A stretch of 5,810 bases of DNA, from assembly GCA_026397575.1 (NCBI GenBank), contig JAPLUP010000051.1:1-5810 (forward strand). The letters are read 5' to 3'. The DNA is from Candidatus Zixiibacteriota bacterium (GTDB taxonomy: Bacteria; Zixibacteria; MSB-5A5; CAIYYT01). This document shows positions 1 to 5,810 of the stretch, one piece after another (positions within the stretch are counted from its first letter, which is position 1; each line of letters begins with the position of its first letter). The position numbers and the translations under genes were made by a program. Below the pieces are notes generated by a model. The model searched no databases. It was not told where the DNA came from and worked only from the letters and a program-made list of their open reading frames with translations.

Positions 1-41
1 AACAGTCGTCGTCATTCCTCAAGGAGGTCTGACCTACGAGA
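1..41. other. Downstream flank of secA, nothing supportable
   Basis: These 41 bases follow the secA stop codon. Only tiny inverted repeats of four base pairs are present (CCTC-AAG-GAGG at 17-27, AGGT-CTG-ACCT at 24-34), with no T-run. The minus strand has an ATG at 15-13 followed by four codons to the edge, too little to call a gene. Confidence 0.5.
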
Positions 42-3000
42 CTATTCCACCCCGTGACATTTCTTGTACTTTTTGCCGGAGCCGCAAGGGCAGGGATCGT
101 TGCGACCGACTTTGGGCATGTCACGCACGATCGGCTTGTGCTTTTCGGGCATGGTCTCCCGCGGTTGTTCCGACTCGGGGAGCACGGATGCCATCCCACT
201 AATACTTTCATGCACGGAACGCAGACGCGCCTGTGACTGCTGTCGCCGCTGCTGAACCTGACTCTGATCGACCGGCTGCAATTTGAAAACCAGACTGACA
301 GCGGTCTTGTCGATCCGGTCGACCAACTCGTTAAACATGTTGAAGGCTTCTTTCTTGTATTCAATCAACGGATCGCGCTGGCCATAGGCGCGCAGATTGA
401 TGCCATCTTTCATCTGATCCATCTCATACAGATGCTCGCGCCACTCGGTGTCAATGGTTGACAGCAGAGCATAACGCTCCAGATGCCGCATAACTTCATC
501 GCCGAGGAATTGCTCTTTGCGACGATAATGCTCCTGCGCCGCTTCCTGAAGTTTCTCGGAGAGACCAAACTTCGTTAGACCGGAGTACTCATCCGATTTG
601 AAATCGATGCCAAGCAGGTACGTATTGAGACATGCCTGCGCCAGACTGCCGGAGTCGAGTTCCCCCTCTTCAGGAAAGTACTCGTCGACGAAACGCTCGG
701 CAACCTCGCCGATCAGGTGCTCGACCTCTTCCTTGTGACTCGGTTTGTCGATCAGAGCGTTGCGTCTATCATAGATTGCGGAGCGCTGGTTGTTCATCAC
801 GTCGTCATACTGCACGGTATGTTTGCGGATGGAGAAGTTCTGCATCTCGATTCGCTTTTGCGCACGCTCAATCGCTTTGGTGACCAATGGATGCGCGATC
901 ACCTCCCCTTCCTTAACTCCAAGTCTATCCATCACCGAGGCGATACGATCGCTGCCGAACAGGCGCATCAGATCATCTTCTAACGAAAGGAAAAAACGCG
1001 AAGCGCCGAAGTCCCCCTGACGACCGGCACGACCCCGCAACTGCCGGTCAATACGGCGTGACTCATGCCGTTCAGTACCGATAATGTATAAGCCGAACGG
1101 TTCCTCATCGGGAGCCAGCCCCAGACCTTCCGGTTCGGGAATGTGCTTGAGAGCATCTTTGATCTCGTCGTCAAGCTGATCGCGCTTAAAGGATTTGCGT
1201 TCGAGCTTGATGTCGGTACCACGACCCGCCATGTTGGTGGCGATGGTTACGGCGTTAACCCGACCGGCATCACGGACAATTTCCGCTTCCTGCTGATGAT
1301 ACTTTGCATTAAGAACATGATGCGGGATGCCTTTGCGCTTTAGCATACGCGCCAGCGTCTCCGACACTTCCACCGAAATCGTACCGACCAAAACCGGCAT
1401 CCCTCTCAAATGGAGCGCTTCGATCTCTTCGATGATGGCATTGTATTTCTCGCGACGGGTACGATAGATGCGATCTTCATAATCAAGACGCCGCACCGGC
1501 TTGTTCGTCGGAATCACCATGACGTCGAGTTTGTATATTTCGAAGAACTCCCCTGCTTCGGTCTCGGCGGTACCGGTCATGCCGGCAAGTTTGTTGTAGA
1601 GACGGAAATAGTTCTGCAACGTGATGGTCGCGACCGTCTGTGTCTCGCCTTCCACGCGGACTTTTTCTTTGGCTTCGATGGCTTGATGCAATCCGTCGGA
1701 GTAGCGGCGTCCCGGCATCAGACGACCGGTAAACTCATCGACGATCAGTACCTTGCCTTCCTGCAAAACGTACTCGACGTCCTTCTCATAAAGCGAGTAG
1801 GCCTTGAGAAGCTGATTGATGGCATGATTTTTGTCGGCACGCTCGGCGTGAACTCGATATAGTGTTTCCTTTTCTGCCTGCCGCTGTTCATCGGTTAGCG
1901 ACTCGTTGGTGTCGATCTGATGGAGTCCTTCGGTTATGTCGGGAAGAATAAACAGCGCCTTGTCTTCGGGAGAAAGAAGGTCCCGCCCCATATCGGTCAG
2001 GTTGATCGTGTGTTCCTTTTCGTCGATGACGAAGAAGAGTTCTTCATCCAGCGTATGCATCCGCTTTTCGCGCAGCAGGTCGCTTTCCAAACTCTGTGCG
2101 AGTCTCCGCGCACCGCCTTCTTTGAACAATCTCATCAGCCGCTTGTTTTTCGGCATTCCGCGTTGCACGGCCAACAGCCGAAAAGCCGCATCCGCTTCGT
2201 TGCCATCCTCGATCAGCTTTTCCACTTCCGACATCATCTTGTTGGCCAATTCCGTCTGCTTCCGCACTAGGCGGTCAACCAGCGGTTGCATTTCCTGGTA
2301 GCGCTGCGAATCGCTCTCGACGGGACCGGAAATAATTAACGGTGTACGCGCCTCGTCGATTAGCACGCTGTCAACCTCGTCGACGATGGCGAAGAAATGA
2401 CGGCGTTGTACGCGATACTCCGGCGCAATCGCCATGTTGTCGCGCAGGTAGTCAAAACCGAATTCATTATTGGTGCCATAGGTGACGTCACAGGCGTATT
2501 GCGCGCGACGTTCGCCGAAATCCATATCATGTTGGATGCAACCGATGGTGAGACCGAGGAATTTGTAGACTTCCCCCATCCATTCCGAGTCGCGGCGTGC
2601 GAGATAGTCGTTGACGGTCACCAGGTGGACCCCTTCGCCGACCAGCGCATTCAGATAGATCGGCATGGTCGCCACCAGCGTCTTGCCCTCGCCGGTTGCC
2701 ATCTCGGAGATTTTGCCCAGATGCAGCGCGACACCGCCGATAAGCTGCACGTCATAGGGCACCATCTCCCAACTCAGATCGAGTCCACAAACATTCCAGG
2801 AAGTACCGCACAGGCGTCGGCATGCTTCTTTACACATTGCGAAGGCCTCCGGCAGGATCTCGTTCAGGTGGTTGTCGACCTCGGTGCGGAAGTTCTTCTT
2901 ATATGTTTCCTTATCCCATTGCTCCTGCTCGGCTGACTGATTGATTTCGTTTTTCAGTTCGACCAATTCGGCCTTGAACTCATTTGTGCGCTCGACAAAT

Positions 3001-3128
3001 CTCTCGTCCGGCCAGTTTTTGAGTGTCTCAAAGATGCGATTGATTTCGGCAACTTGCGGTGTAATCGCCTTGACATCGCGGTCGAATTTACTACCGAACA
3101 TCTTGGTTATAATTGAAGTAAACGACAT
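42..3128 (-). CDS. secA: Preprotein translocase ATPase subunit SecA
   Basis: SecA is the cytoplasmic ATPase that pushes unfolded preproteins through SecYEG. Numbering from the chosen start (1028 residues), the visible motifs are Walker A ATGEGKT (144-150), Walker B region with DEVDS then DEARTPL (about 248-264), [10 protein letters not shown] (516-525), [10 protein letters not shown] (631-640), the arginine-rich [12 protein letters not shown] (695-706), and the scaffold/wing part with [14 protein letters not shown] (896-909). The end is a zinc-binding SEC-C motif, [13 protein letters not shown], with C1013, C1015, C1024 and H1025; in known SecAs this tail contacts SecB or ribosomes. The protein exceeds the usual 840-900 residues because of insertions in the preprotein-crosslinking domain (about 273-357) and between motifs V and VI (about 641-676), a pattern I associate with Bacteroidetes/Chlorobi-type SecA. 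The frame stays open 23 codons further upstream, but I chose the ATG at 3128 because [17 protein letters not shown] matches family N-termini and the longer start would lie upstream of the predicted promoter. It follows the DUF6599 gene after 181 bases, so it is probably its own unit. Confidence 0.97.
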   Translation of the reverse strand: MSFTSIITKMFGSKFDRDVKAITPQVAEINRIFETLKNWPDERFVERTNEFKAELVELKNEINQSAEQEQWDKETYKKNFRTEVDNHLNEILPEAFAMCKEACRRLCGTSWNVCGLDLSWEMVPYDVQLIGGVALHLGKISEMATGEGKTLVATMPIYLNALVGEGVHLVTVNDYLARRDSEWMGEVYKFLGLTIGCIQHDMDFGERRAQYACDVTYGTNNEFGFDYLRDNMAIAPEYRVQRRHFFAIVDEVDSVLIDEARTPLIISGPVESDSQRYQEMQPLVDRLVRKQTELANKMMSEVEKLIEDGNEADAAFRLLAVQRGMPKNKRLMRLFKEGGARRLAQSLESDLLREKRMHTLDEELFFVIDEKEHTINLTDMGRDLLSPEDKALFILPDITEGLHQIDTNESLTDEQRQAEKETLYRVHAERADKNHAINQLLKAYSLYEKDVEYVLQEGKVLIVDEFTGRLMPGRRYSDGLHQAIEAKEKVRVEGETQTVATITLQNYFRLYNKLAGMTGTAETEAGEFFEIYKLDVMVIPTNKPVRRLDYEDRIYRTRREKYNAIIEEIEALHLRGMPVLVGTISVEVSETLARMLKRKGIPHHVLNAKYHQQEAEIVRDAGRVNAVTIATNMAGRGTDIKLERKSFKRDQLDDEIKDALKHIPEPEGLGLAPDEEPFGLYIIGTERHESRRIDRQLRGRAGRQGDFGASRFFLSLEDDLMRLFGSDRIASVMDRLGVKEGEVIAHPLVTKAIERAQKRIEMQNFSIRKHTVQYDDVMNNQRSAIYDRRNALIDKPSHKEEVEHLIGEVAERFVDEYFPEEGELDSGSLAQACLNTYLLGIDFKSDEYSGLTKFGLSEKLQEAAQEHYRRKEQFLGDEVMRHLERYALLSTIDTEWREHLYEMDQMKDGINLRAYGQRDPLIEYKKEAFNMFNELVDRIDKTAVSLVFKLQPVDQSQVQQRRQQSQARLRSVHESISGMASVLPESEQPRETMPEKHKPIVRDMPKVGRNDPCPCGSGKKYKKCHGVE

Positions 3129-3141
3129 TGTCTGTTCCAAT

Positions 3142-3147
3142 TCCTCT
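3142..3147 (-). promoter_or_regulatory. Ribosome binding site of secA
   Basis: The minus strand reads AGAGGA here, 13 bases before the ATG at 3128. The spacing is slightly long. It supports the internal ATG over the upstream in-frame start at 3197. Confidence 0.45.
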
Positions 3148-3163
3148 GCTGTTATACGGCGGC

Positions 3164-3192
3164 AAGATACGCTGGTTGCGAAAGCGCGGCAA
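3164..3192 (-). promoter_or_regulatory. Putative sigma-70 promoter of secA
   Basis: On the minus strand a -35-like TTGCCG (3192-3187) and a -10-like TATCTT (3169-3164) are separated by exactly 17 bases. Transcription would start near 3157, giving a leader of about 28 bases that contains the ribosome binding site. A second AT-rich hexamer, TATAAC (3158-3153), has no good -35 partner. This is pattern matching only; both boxes depart from consensus and the organism's sigma preference is unknown. Confidence 0.4.
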
Positions 3193-3287
3193 GACAATAG
3201 TAGTGCGAGTACTTACCCTGCGTCTGGCCAAATCCGGCGGTTGCCGGACAAGACCTGACTCAACGGAGAAGATGACAGAGTAGTGCG
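3193..3287. repeat. Imperfect direct repeat pair upstream of the secA promoter
   Basis: The plus strand reads GACAATAGTAGTGCG at 3193-3207 and GACAGAGTAGTGCG at 3274-3287. The shared core AGTAGTGCG (9 bases, 3199-3207 and 3279-3287) is exact, with start points 80 bases apart, and GACA precedes both. The copy nearest the gene abuts the predicted -35 box. It could be an operator pair or chance; nine exact bases in a 181-base gap is only modest evidence. Confidence 0.25.
3233..3248 (-). terminator. Hairpin between the DUF6599 gene and secA, possible weak terminator
   Basis: A perfect 6-base-pair GC-rich stem, TCCGGC-AACC-GCCGGA on the minus strand, is followed by only three T (TTTGG). It begins 61 bases after the stop codon of the upstream gene and lies 41 bases before the predicted secA -35 box, a sensible place to end the upstream transcript. 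The short T-run makes it a weak intrinsic terminator at best; it may only stabilise the mRNA 3' end. Confidence 0.35.
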
Positions 3288-3309
3288 GCTATGATGCCGT
3301 GATACCGGT

Positions 3310-4224
3310 CTACATCTGAGGTGTCTTGGCGGCCAAGGCGAAAGCTTTGTTTACCAAGTCCTGTGCAGCTTTCTGGTCGATCCTGCCCACGACCGTACAC
3401 AGCACACTCTTGTCGACGGCGCAGAAGACCAATTGTCCTTGTTCGTCTTGGCCGGTCAACGCCTGATAGCCGCAATCCATCAGGTAGCTCTTGATCTGAC
3501 CCTTGTTGCCGATAAACTCCTTTACCGCCATTGTTGGACCACCGTAGGGATCGAGTTGGAGAAACATCTGCACCGTGTCGCTTCCCGAAAGATATTTCGC
3601 GCTAAAGAGATTGCTCCGATGTGTCTGCCCCTCGATGTCGTCCAGAGTCACGGTTTCTGTATTAGGTACCATGCCTTCATGCGGGAACATCTGCAACTGC
3701 GCTGGCAACGGTACACTGTCCGACAATTTGCCGAGCATCGCTTTTGCCGCCTGAATCAGATCGGTCTCGGCTTTGGGATTCGAACCGATCACGCGACCGA
3801 CATGAACACCCTTGACGAAAACCAGCGTGTCCCGGCTGATATATCCCTGAGGCTGCAATTCGACGGGTCGGGCTCCCGGTTGACGCAGGAAGCCAAAGAT
3901 CGCGAAGGCGCTCACCGGGTCCCTATATTGCATGATTTCGAGCGTCAAAGTGCGAGCCTTGTCACTGGAGGCATACGTCGCCGTTGTCGCCTGCTGGAAG
4001 CCGTTGTACAGCATCTTGTCGGCGTTCGGGCCAAGATGATCCCAAGCCTTGTCGCGGCTGTAGGAGATTGGCGTTGCTGTCCGGACATATCCGGATAACT
4101 CGCTTTGGCCGGGTAACAAACCACCCGTGGTATCATCGGAGGTCTTGGGTTCCTGGCTGCTGCAAGAAATAAAAAACAGCAGAGTCAAAGTGACGATTTC
4201 GTATCCCAATGTTGCAAATCTCAT
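3310..4224 (-). CDS. DUF6599-like secreted protein, putative lipoprotein
   Basis: 304 residues of unknown function. The N-terminus has R2, a hydrophobic stretch (about 10-20) and FISC ending at C21, which resembles a lipobox, followed by a polar linker (22-45). The body fits the DUF6599 pattern as I recall it: YSRDKAWDHLGPNADKMLYNGF (55-76), a strand with TLEIMQYRDPVSAFAIFGF (94-112), then GYISRDTLVFVKGVHVGRV (127-145). A second half starts at about 173 with FPHEGMVPNTETVTL. Three cysteines (251, 268, 276) lie in the presumed extracytoplasmic domain. The ATG is preceded by TGAGGA with seven bases between, a good ribosome binding site, so the start is well supported. It lies 98 bases after the UbiA-type gene and probably belongs to the same envelope group. 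The product is likely membrane-anchored and periplasmic. The family assignment is from memory of its conserved pattern; no catalytic residues are recognisable. Confidence 0.65.
   Translation of the reverse strand: MRFATLGYEIVTLTLLFFISCSSQEPKTSDDTTGGLLPGQSELSGYVRTATPISYSRDKAWDHLGPNADKMLYNGFQQATTATYASSDKARTLTLEIMQYRDPVSAFAIFGFLRQPGARPVELQPQGYISRDTLVFVKGVHVGRVIGSNPKAETDLIQAAKAMLGKLSDSVPLPAQLQMFPHEGMVPNTETVTLDDIEGQTHRSNLFSAKYLSGSDTVQMFLQLDPYGGPTMAVKEFIGNKGQIKSYLMDCGYQALTGQDEQGQLVFCAVDKSVLCTVVGRIDQKAAQDLVNKAFALAAKTPQM
4162..4224 (-). other. Signal peptide with lipobox-like cleavage site
   Basis: Codons 1-21 of the DUF6599-like gene encode MRFATLGYEIVTLTLLFFISC. The residues before C21 are F, I and S, where the usual lipobox has L at -3. 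E9 sits just before the hydrophobic core, which is unusual. Signal peptidase II cleavage is likely but not certain; an uncleaved or type I signal is the alternative. Confidence 0.5.
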
Positions 4225-4231
4225 GGATCAA

Positions 4232-4237
4232 TCCTCA
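4232..4237 (-). promoter_or_regulatory. Ribosome binding site of the DUF6599-like gene
   Basis: The minus strand reads TGAGGA, leaving seven bases before the ATG at 4224. This fixes the start of the lipoprotein gene and hence its signal peptide. Confidence 0.6.
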
Positions 4238-4322
4238 GTTAAAGAAACCGATGGAACTATGAAGTACGCACTGTCAAGGAGTCGGTTATCTCCCTTCAGT
4301 GATGTTATGCAGGAGCCCGCCT

Positions 4323-5204
4323 TCAGTTCCCGGAAAGCACGAATATCGCCATCACCGAAAGAAACCACAAGACAATATTGATGAGGATGGGAATATCGGA
4401 CAGCAGTACCTCTGTCGGGGAACCCCCTTTTTCCTCCTGATGGATCAGGTAAAGGTAGCGGAAAACACCGTAGAGTACGAAAGGAATGGTTAGTTCCAGA
4501 TGACTGACACCAAGCTTCTGTTTGATCTCAGGCGACAGCGTATAGAACGTGTATGCCACCACGGTCGAGGCGGTCACGACGCCGATCAGTTGATCGAGGA
4601 AGTAAGGCGAGTATTTTTTGAGCGACACGCGGTGACTGCCGGCGTCATTGCCGAGTGTGACCGTTTCGTGGCGCCGCTTGCCAAAACCGATAAAGAGCGC
4701 CAGCAGGAAGGCGCAGGCAACCAACCACGACGAGTTGGGAACGGCGATCGCAAACGATCCCGCAACCGCGCGGATTACAAACGACACGGCGACCGCCATA
4801 ACGTCAATAATCACGATCTTCTTGAGAACCAAAGAATAGAGAGTATTGAAAGCCAAAAACACGAGCGCCGCGTAGATAAAAGGCCTTGGCATTGTGGACG
4901 TCAGCGCCAGCCCGATTGCACCGATGACGGCGGCCATCACCCACGCGGTAGGCGGCGATATCGTCCCTGCTGCCAGTGGACGGCCTTTCTTGAGTGGGTG
5001 CGAGCGGTCGGTATCGCGGTCGATGATGTCATTGACGATATATATGGTCGAGGAGAGCAGACAGAAAATGACAAAGGCATAAAACGCTCTGCTGACGTTG
5101 ACCCAATCAGTAAACTCCCTCGCGAATATCAGTGCGCCAAAGATGACGATGTTCTTGATCCATTGGTTGGGTCTTAACAAGGCAATCATTGAACGCAGTG
5201 ACAT
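4323..5204 (-). CDS. UbiA-family polyprenyl-phosphate phosphoribosyltransferase (DPPR synthase-like)
   Basis: Integral membrane prenyltransferase-fold enzyme of 293 residues with about nine hydrophobic segments. The best match is the decaprenyl-phosphate phosphoribosyltransferase group (Rv3806c-like), which transfers phosphoribose from PRPP to a polyprenyl phosphate. Seen in sequence: LRPNQWIKN near the N-terminus (10-18), the metal-binding NDIIDRDTD (58-66, N58, D59, D62, D66) continuing as RSHPLKKGRPLAAG, then YSLVLK (123-128) with D134 in IIDVMAVAVSFVIRAVAG, GKRRHE (175-180), and RYLYLIHQEEKGGSPTEVLLSD near the C-terminus. The HPLKKGRP segment and GKRRHE are typical of the DPPR synthase group rather than of menaquinone or ubiquinone UbiA enzymes. 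A TTG at 5210 is in frame, but GGAG directly abuts it and stands six bases before the ATG at 5204, so ATG is the start. It lies 69 bases after the epsI-like gene. The true lipid and sugar substrates are inferred. Confidence 0.85.
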   Translation of the reverse strand: MSLRSMIALLRPNQWIKNIVIFGALIFAREFTDWVNVSRAFYAFVIFCLLSSTIYIVNDIIDRDTDRSHPLKKGRPLAAGTISPPTAWVMAAVIGAIGLALTSTMPRPFIYAALVFLAFNTLYSLVLKKIVIIDVMAVAVSFVIRAVAGSFAIAVPNSSWLVACAFLLALFIGFGKRRHETVTLGNDAGSHRVSLKKYSPYFLDQLIGVVTASTVVAYTFYTLSPEIKQKLGVSHLELTIPFVLYGVFRYLYLIHQEEKGGSPTEVLLSDIPILINIVLWFLSVMAIFVLSGN

Positions 5205-5210
5205 GGTCAA

Positions 5211-5214
5211 CTCC
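5211..5214 (-). promoter_or_regulatory. Ribosome binding site deciding the start of the UbiA-type gene
   Basis: GGAG on the minus strand, six bases before ATG (5204) and zero bases before the competing TTG (5210). The spacing favours the ATG. A stronger purine run (GGGGGGAGGAAG) lies about 20 bases upstream of the ATG, too far to serve it directly and without an in-frame start codon near it. Confidence 0.55.
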
Positions 5215-5244
5215 GAAAACCGGCTTCCTCCCCCCTTCTGGAAA

Positions 5245-5268
5245 ACGCGACCCGAAGAATAGTCGCGT
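5245..5268 (-). terminator. Hairpin after the epsI-like gene, possible weak terminator or attenuator
   Basis: On the minus strand ACGCGAC and GTCGCGT form a perfect 7-base-pair stem around a 10-base loop (TATTCTTCGG), beginning 5 bases after the TAG. The stem's last T runs into three more, then CC. Position and shape fit an intrinsic terminator, but the T-run is short, so partial read-through into the UbiA-type gene is likely. It could also protect the mRNA 3' end. Confidence 0.4.
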
Positions 5269-5273
5269 GCTAC

Positions 5274-5810
5274 CTAGATCGTGGCAAACGGGAGCGACTT
5301 GCGAACATCACCGAGGATATCCTGCATAAATCTCTCGGCCACTTTCTGACATTCCGCCGGGGTTTTGCCCCGTTGCGAAACGGTCAACCGAATGATAACG
5401 GCATCGGTAGGGGAGAACAAGAGCGAATTTCTAACGAGATCAGACTTAAGGGCATATTCGGAGGCCAAATCTCCGGAGCGCGTGTGGAACCAGTAGAACA
5501 TCTGGTTGACATCTGCCTTGTGGGTAATCGTCATCCGGTTGACGGTGATTTGTCTCACGCCCAAATCAAATGGCACCCGCTCGAGACCCTCGACGACCCA
5601 ACCTCCTCCGGGAACGCAATGCCGCGGAGAATGAATCTGCGAGCCATATTTCTGGTCGCGGAAGTAGGCAATAAACAGACCAACATACGCACCGTCAGCA
5701 TTGACGAAGTCGCGCAACAGCACTTCGGTCGCCTGCAACACGGAGGCGGTCGCTTGGCTGACGGGGATGTCTTTGCCCTTCCAGTCACCAATCTGTAGCG
5801 GCATTGACGC
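5274..5810 (-). CDS. epsI: Exosortase-associated EpsI-type protein (DUF3485), 5' end beyond window
   Basis: EpsI-type proteins accompany exosortase, the membrane protease that sorts PEP-CTERM-like proteins in exopolysaccharide-producing bacteria; their exact activity is unknown. The reading frame is open to the window edge. Numbering from the first internal Met (5804), I see IGDWKGKDI near the start (5-13), YVGLFIAYFRDQKYGSQIHSPRHCVPGGGW (40-69) with the conserved H58, C63 and GGGW, then VNRMTI (88-93), QMFYWFHTRSGDLASEY (101-117) and DAVIIRL (134-140). These are the family hallmarks in order, and the C-terminus looks complete. Family members usually have an N-terminal membrane segment or signal of some 30-40 residues before the IGxW motif; that part is missing here. 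The Met at 5804 is therefore probably not the true start. This may instead be the C-terminal domain of an exosortase-EpsI fusion, which the window cannot settle. Confidence 0.82.
   Translation of the reverse strand, partial: ASMPLQIGDWKGKDIPVSQATASVLQATEVLLRDFVNADGAYVGLFIAYFRDQKYGSQIHSPRHCVPGGGWVVEGLERVPFDLGVRQITVNRMTITHKADVNQMFYWFHTRSGDLASEYALKSDLVRNSLLFSPTDAVIIRLTVSQRGKTPAECQKVAERFMQDILGDVRKSLPFATI

Noticed and set aside
1..15. Possible start of a next minus-strand gene (ATG plus four codons)
   Set aside because: Only five codons are visible and the GAGGA motif directly abuts the ATG, leaving no proper spacing.
20..27. Strong Shine-Dalgarno-like AAGGAGGT on the plus strand
   Set aside because: No start codon follows within a usable distance (the first GTG is about 26 bases away), and that frame only runs antisense to secA as a short ORF without recognisable content.
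1410..2936. Long open frames on the plus strand within secA (up to 179 codons)
   Set aside because: They lie antisense to strongly conserved SecA sequence and their translations show no recognisable domain; they are by-products of the codon use of secA.
3129..3197. N-terminal extension of secA by 23 codons ([12 protein letters not shown]...)
   Set aside because: It has no family resemblance, the predicted promoter -10 and -35 boxes lie inside it, and the internal ATG at 3128 matches known SecA N-termini.
4249..4277. Perfect -35 hexamer TTGACA (minus strand, 4277-4272) before the DUF6599-like gene
   Set aside because: At 16-18 bases downstream the sequence is TCCATC, CCATCG or CATCGG, none a credible -10 box, so I do not call a promoter.
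4246..4287. Inverted repeat AACCGA/TCGGTT with a 30-base loop between the UbiA-type and DUF6599-like genes
   Set aside because: Six base pairs around a 30-base loop is weak and likely to occur by chance; the following TCTTT is not a real T-run.
4500..5177. 225-codon plus-strand open frame opposite the UbiA-type gene
   Set aside because: Its translation is low in hydrophobic residues and rich in R, D and H, as expected for the reverse of a membrane protein gene, with no start signal or domain seen.

Overview
The window is ordinary bacterial chromosome with moderate GC. All four real genes lie on the minus strand, so transcription runs from high to low coordinates. The SecA carries enlargements typical of the Bacteroidetes/Chlorobi (FCB) side of the bacterial tree. 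The other genes are an exosortase-associated EpsI-type protein, a UbiA-type polyprenyl-phosphate pentosyltransferase and a DUF6599-like lipoprotein. Together these suggest a diderm, probably an FCB-related lineage. An uncultured group such as Zixibacteria is my guess, not something the sequence proves.

Layout in transcription order. 5810-5274: C-terminal part of an EpsI/DUF3485 protein, cut by the window edge. 5273-5205: short spacer with a GC-rich hairpin. 5204-4323: nine-helix UbiA-family membrane protein resembling decaprenyl-phosphate phosphoribosyltransferase. 4322-4225: spacer of 98 bases with the ribosome binding site of the next gene. 4224-3310: secreted DUF6599-like putative lipoprotein. 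3309-3129: the largest gap (181 bases), with a hairpin, an imperfect direct repeat and a plausible sigma-70 promoter. 3128-42: full-length secA, 1028 residues. 41-1: downstream flank with no supportable feature.

The first three genes read as one cell-envelope group: EpsI serves exosortase-dependent protein sorting linked to exopolysaccharide, the UbiA protein may make a lipid-linked pentose donor, and the lipoprotein would sit in the envelope. SecA, the motor of the general secretion pathway, appears to have its own promoter and to be a separate housekeeping unit. No RNA genes, mobile elements, CRISPR arrays or frameshifted genes were found. I do not see a clearly new biological system; the most interesting point is the pairing of EpsI with a DPPR-synthase-like enzyme.
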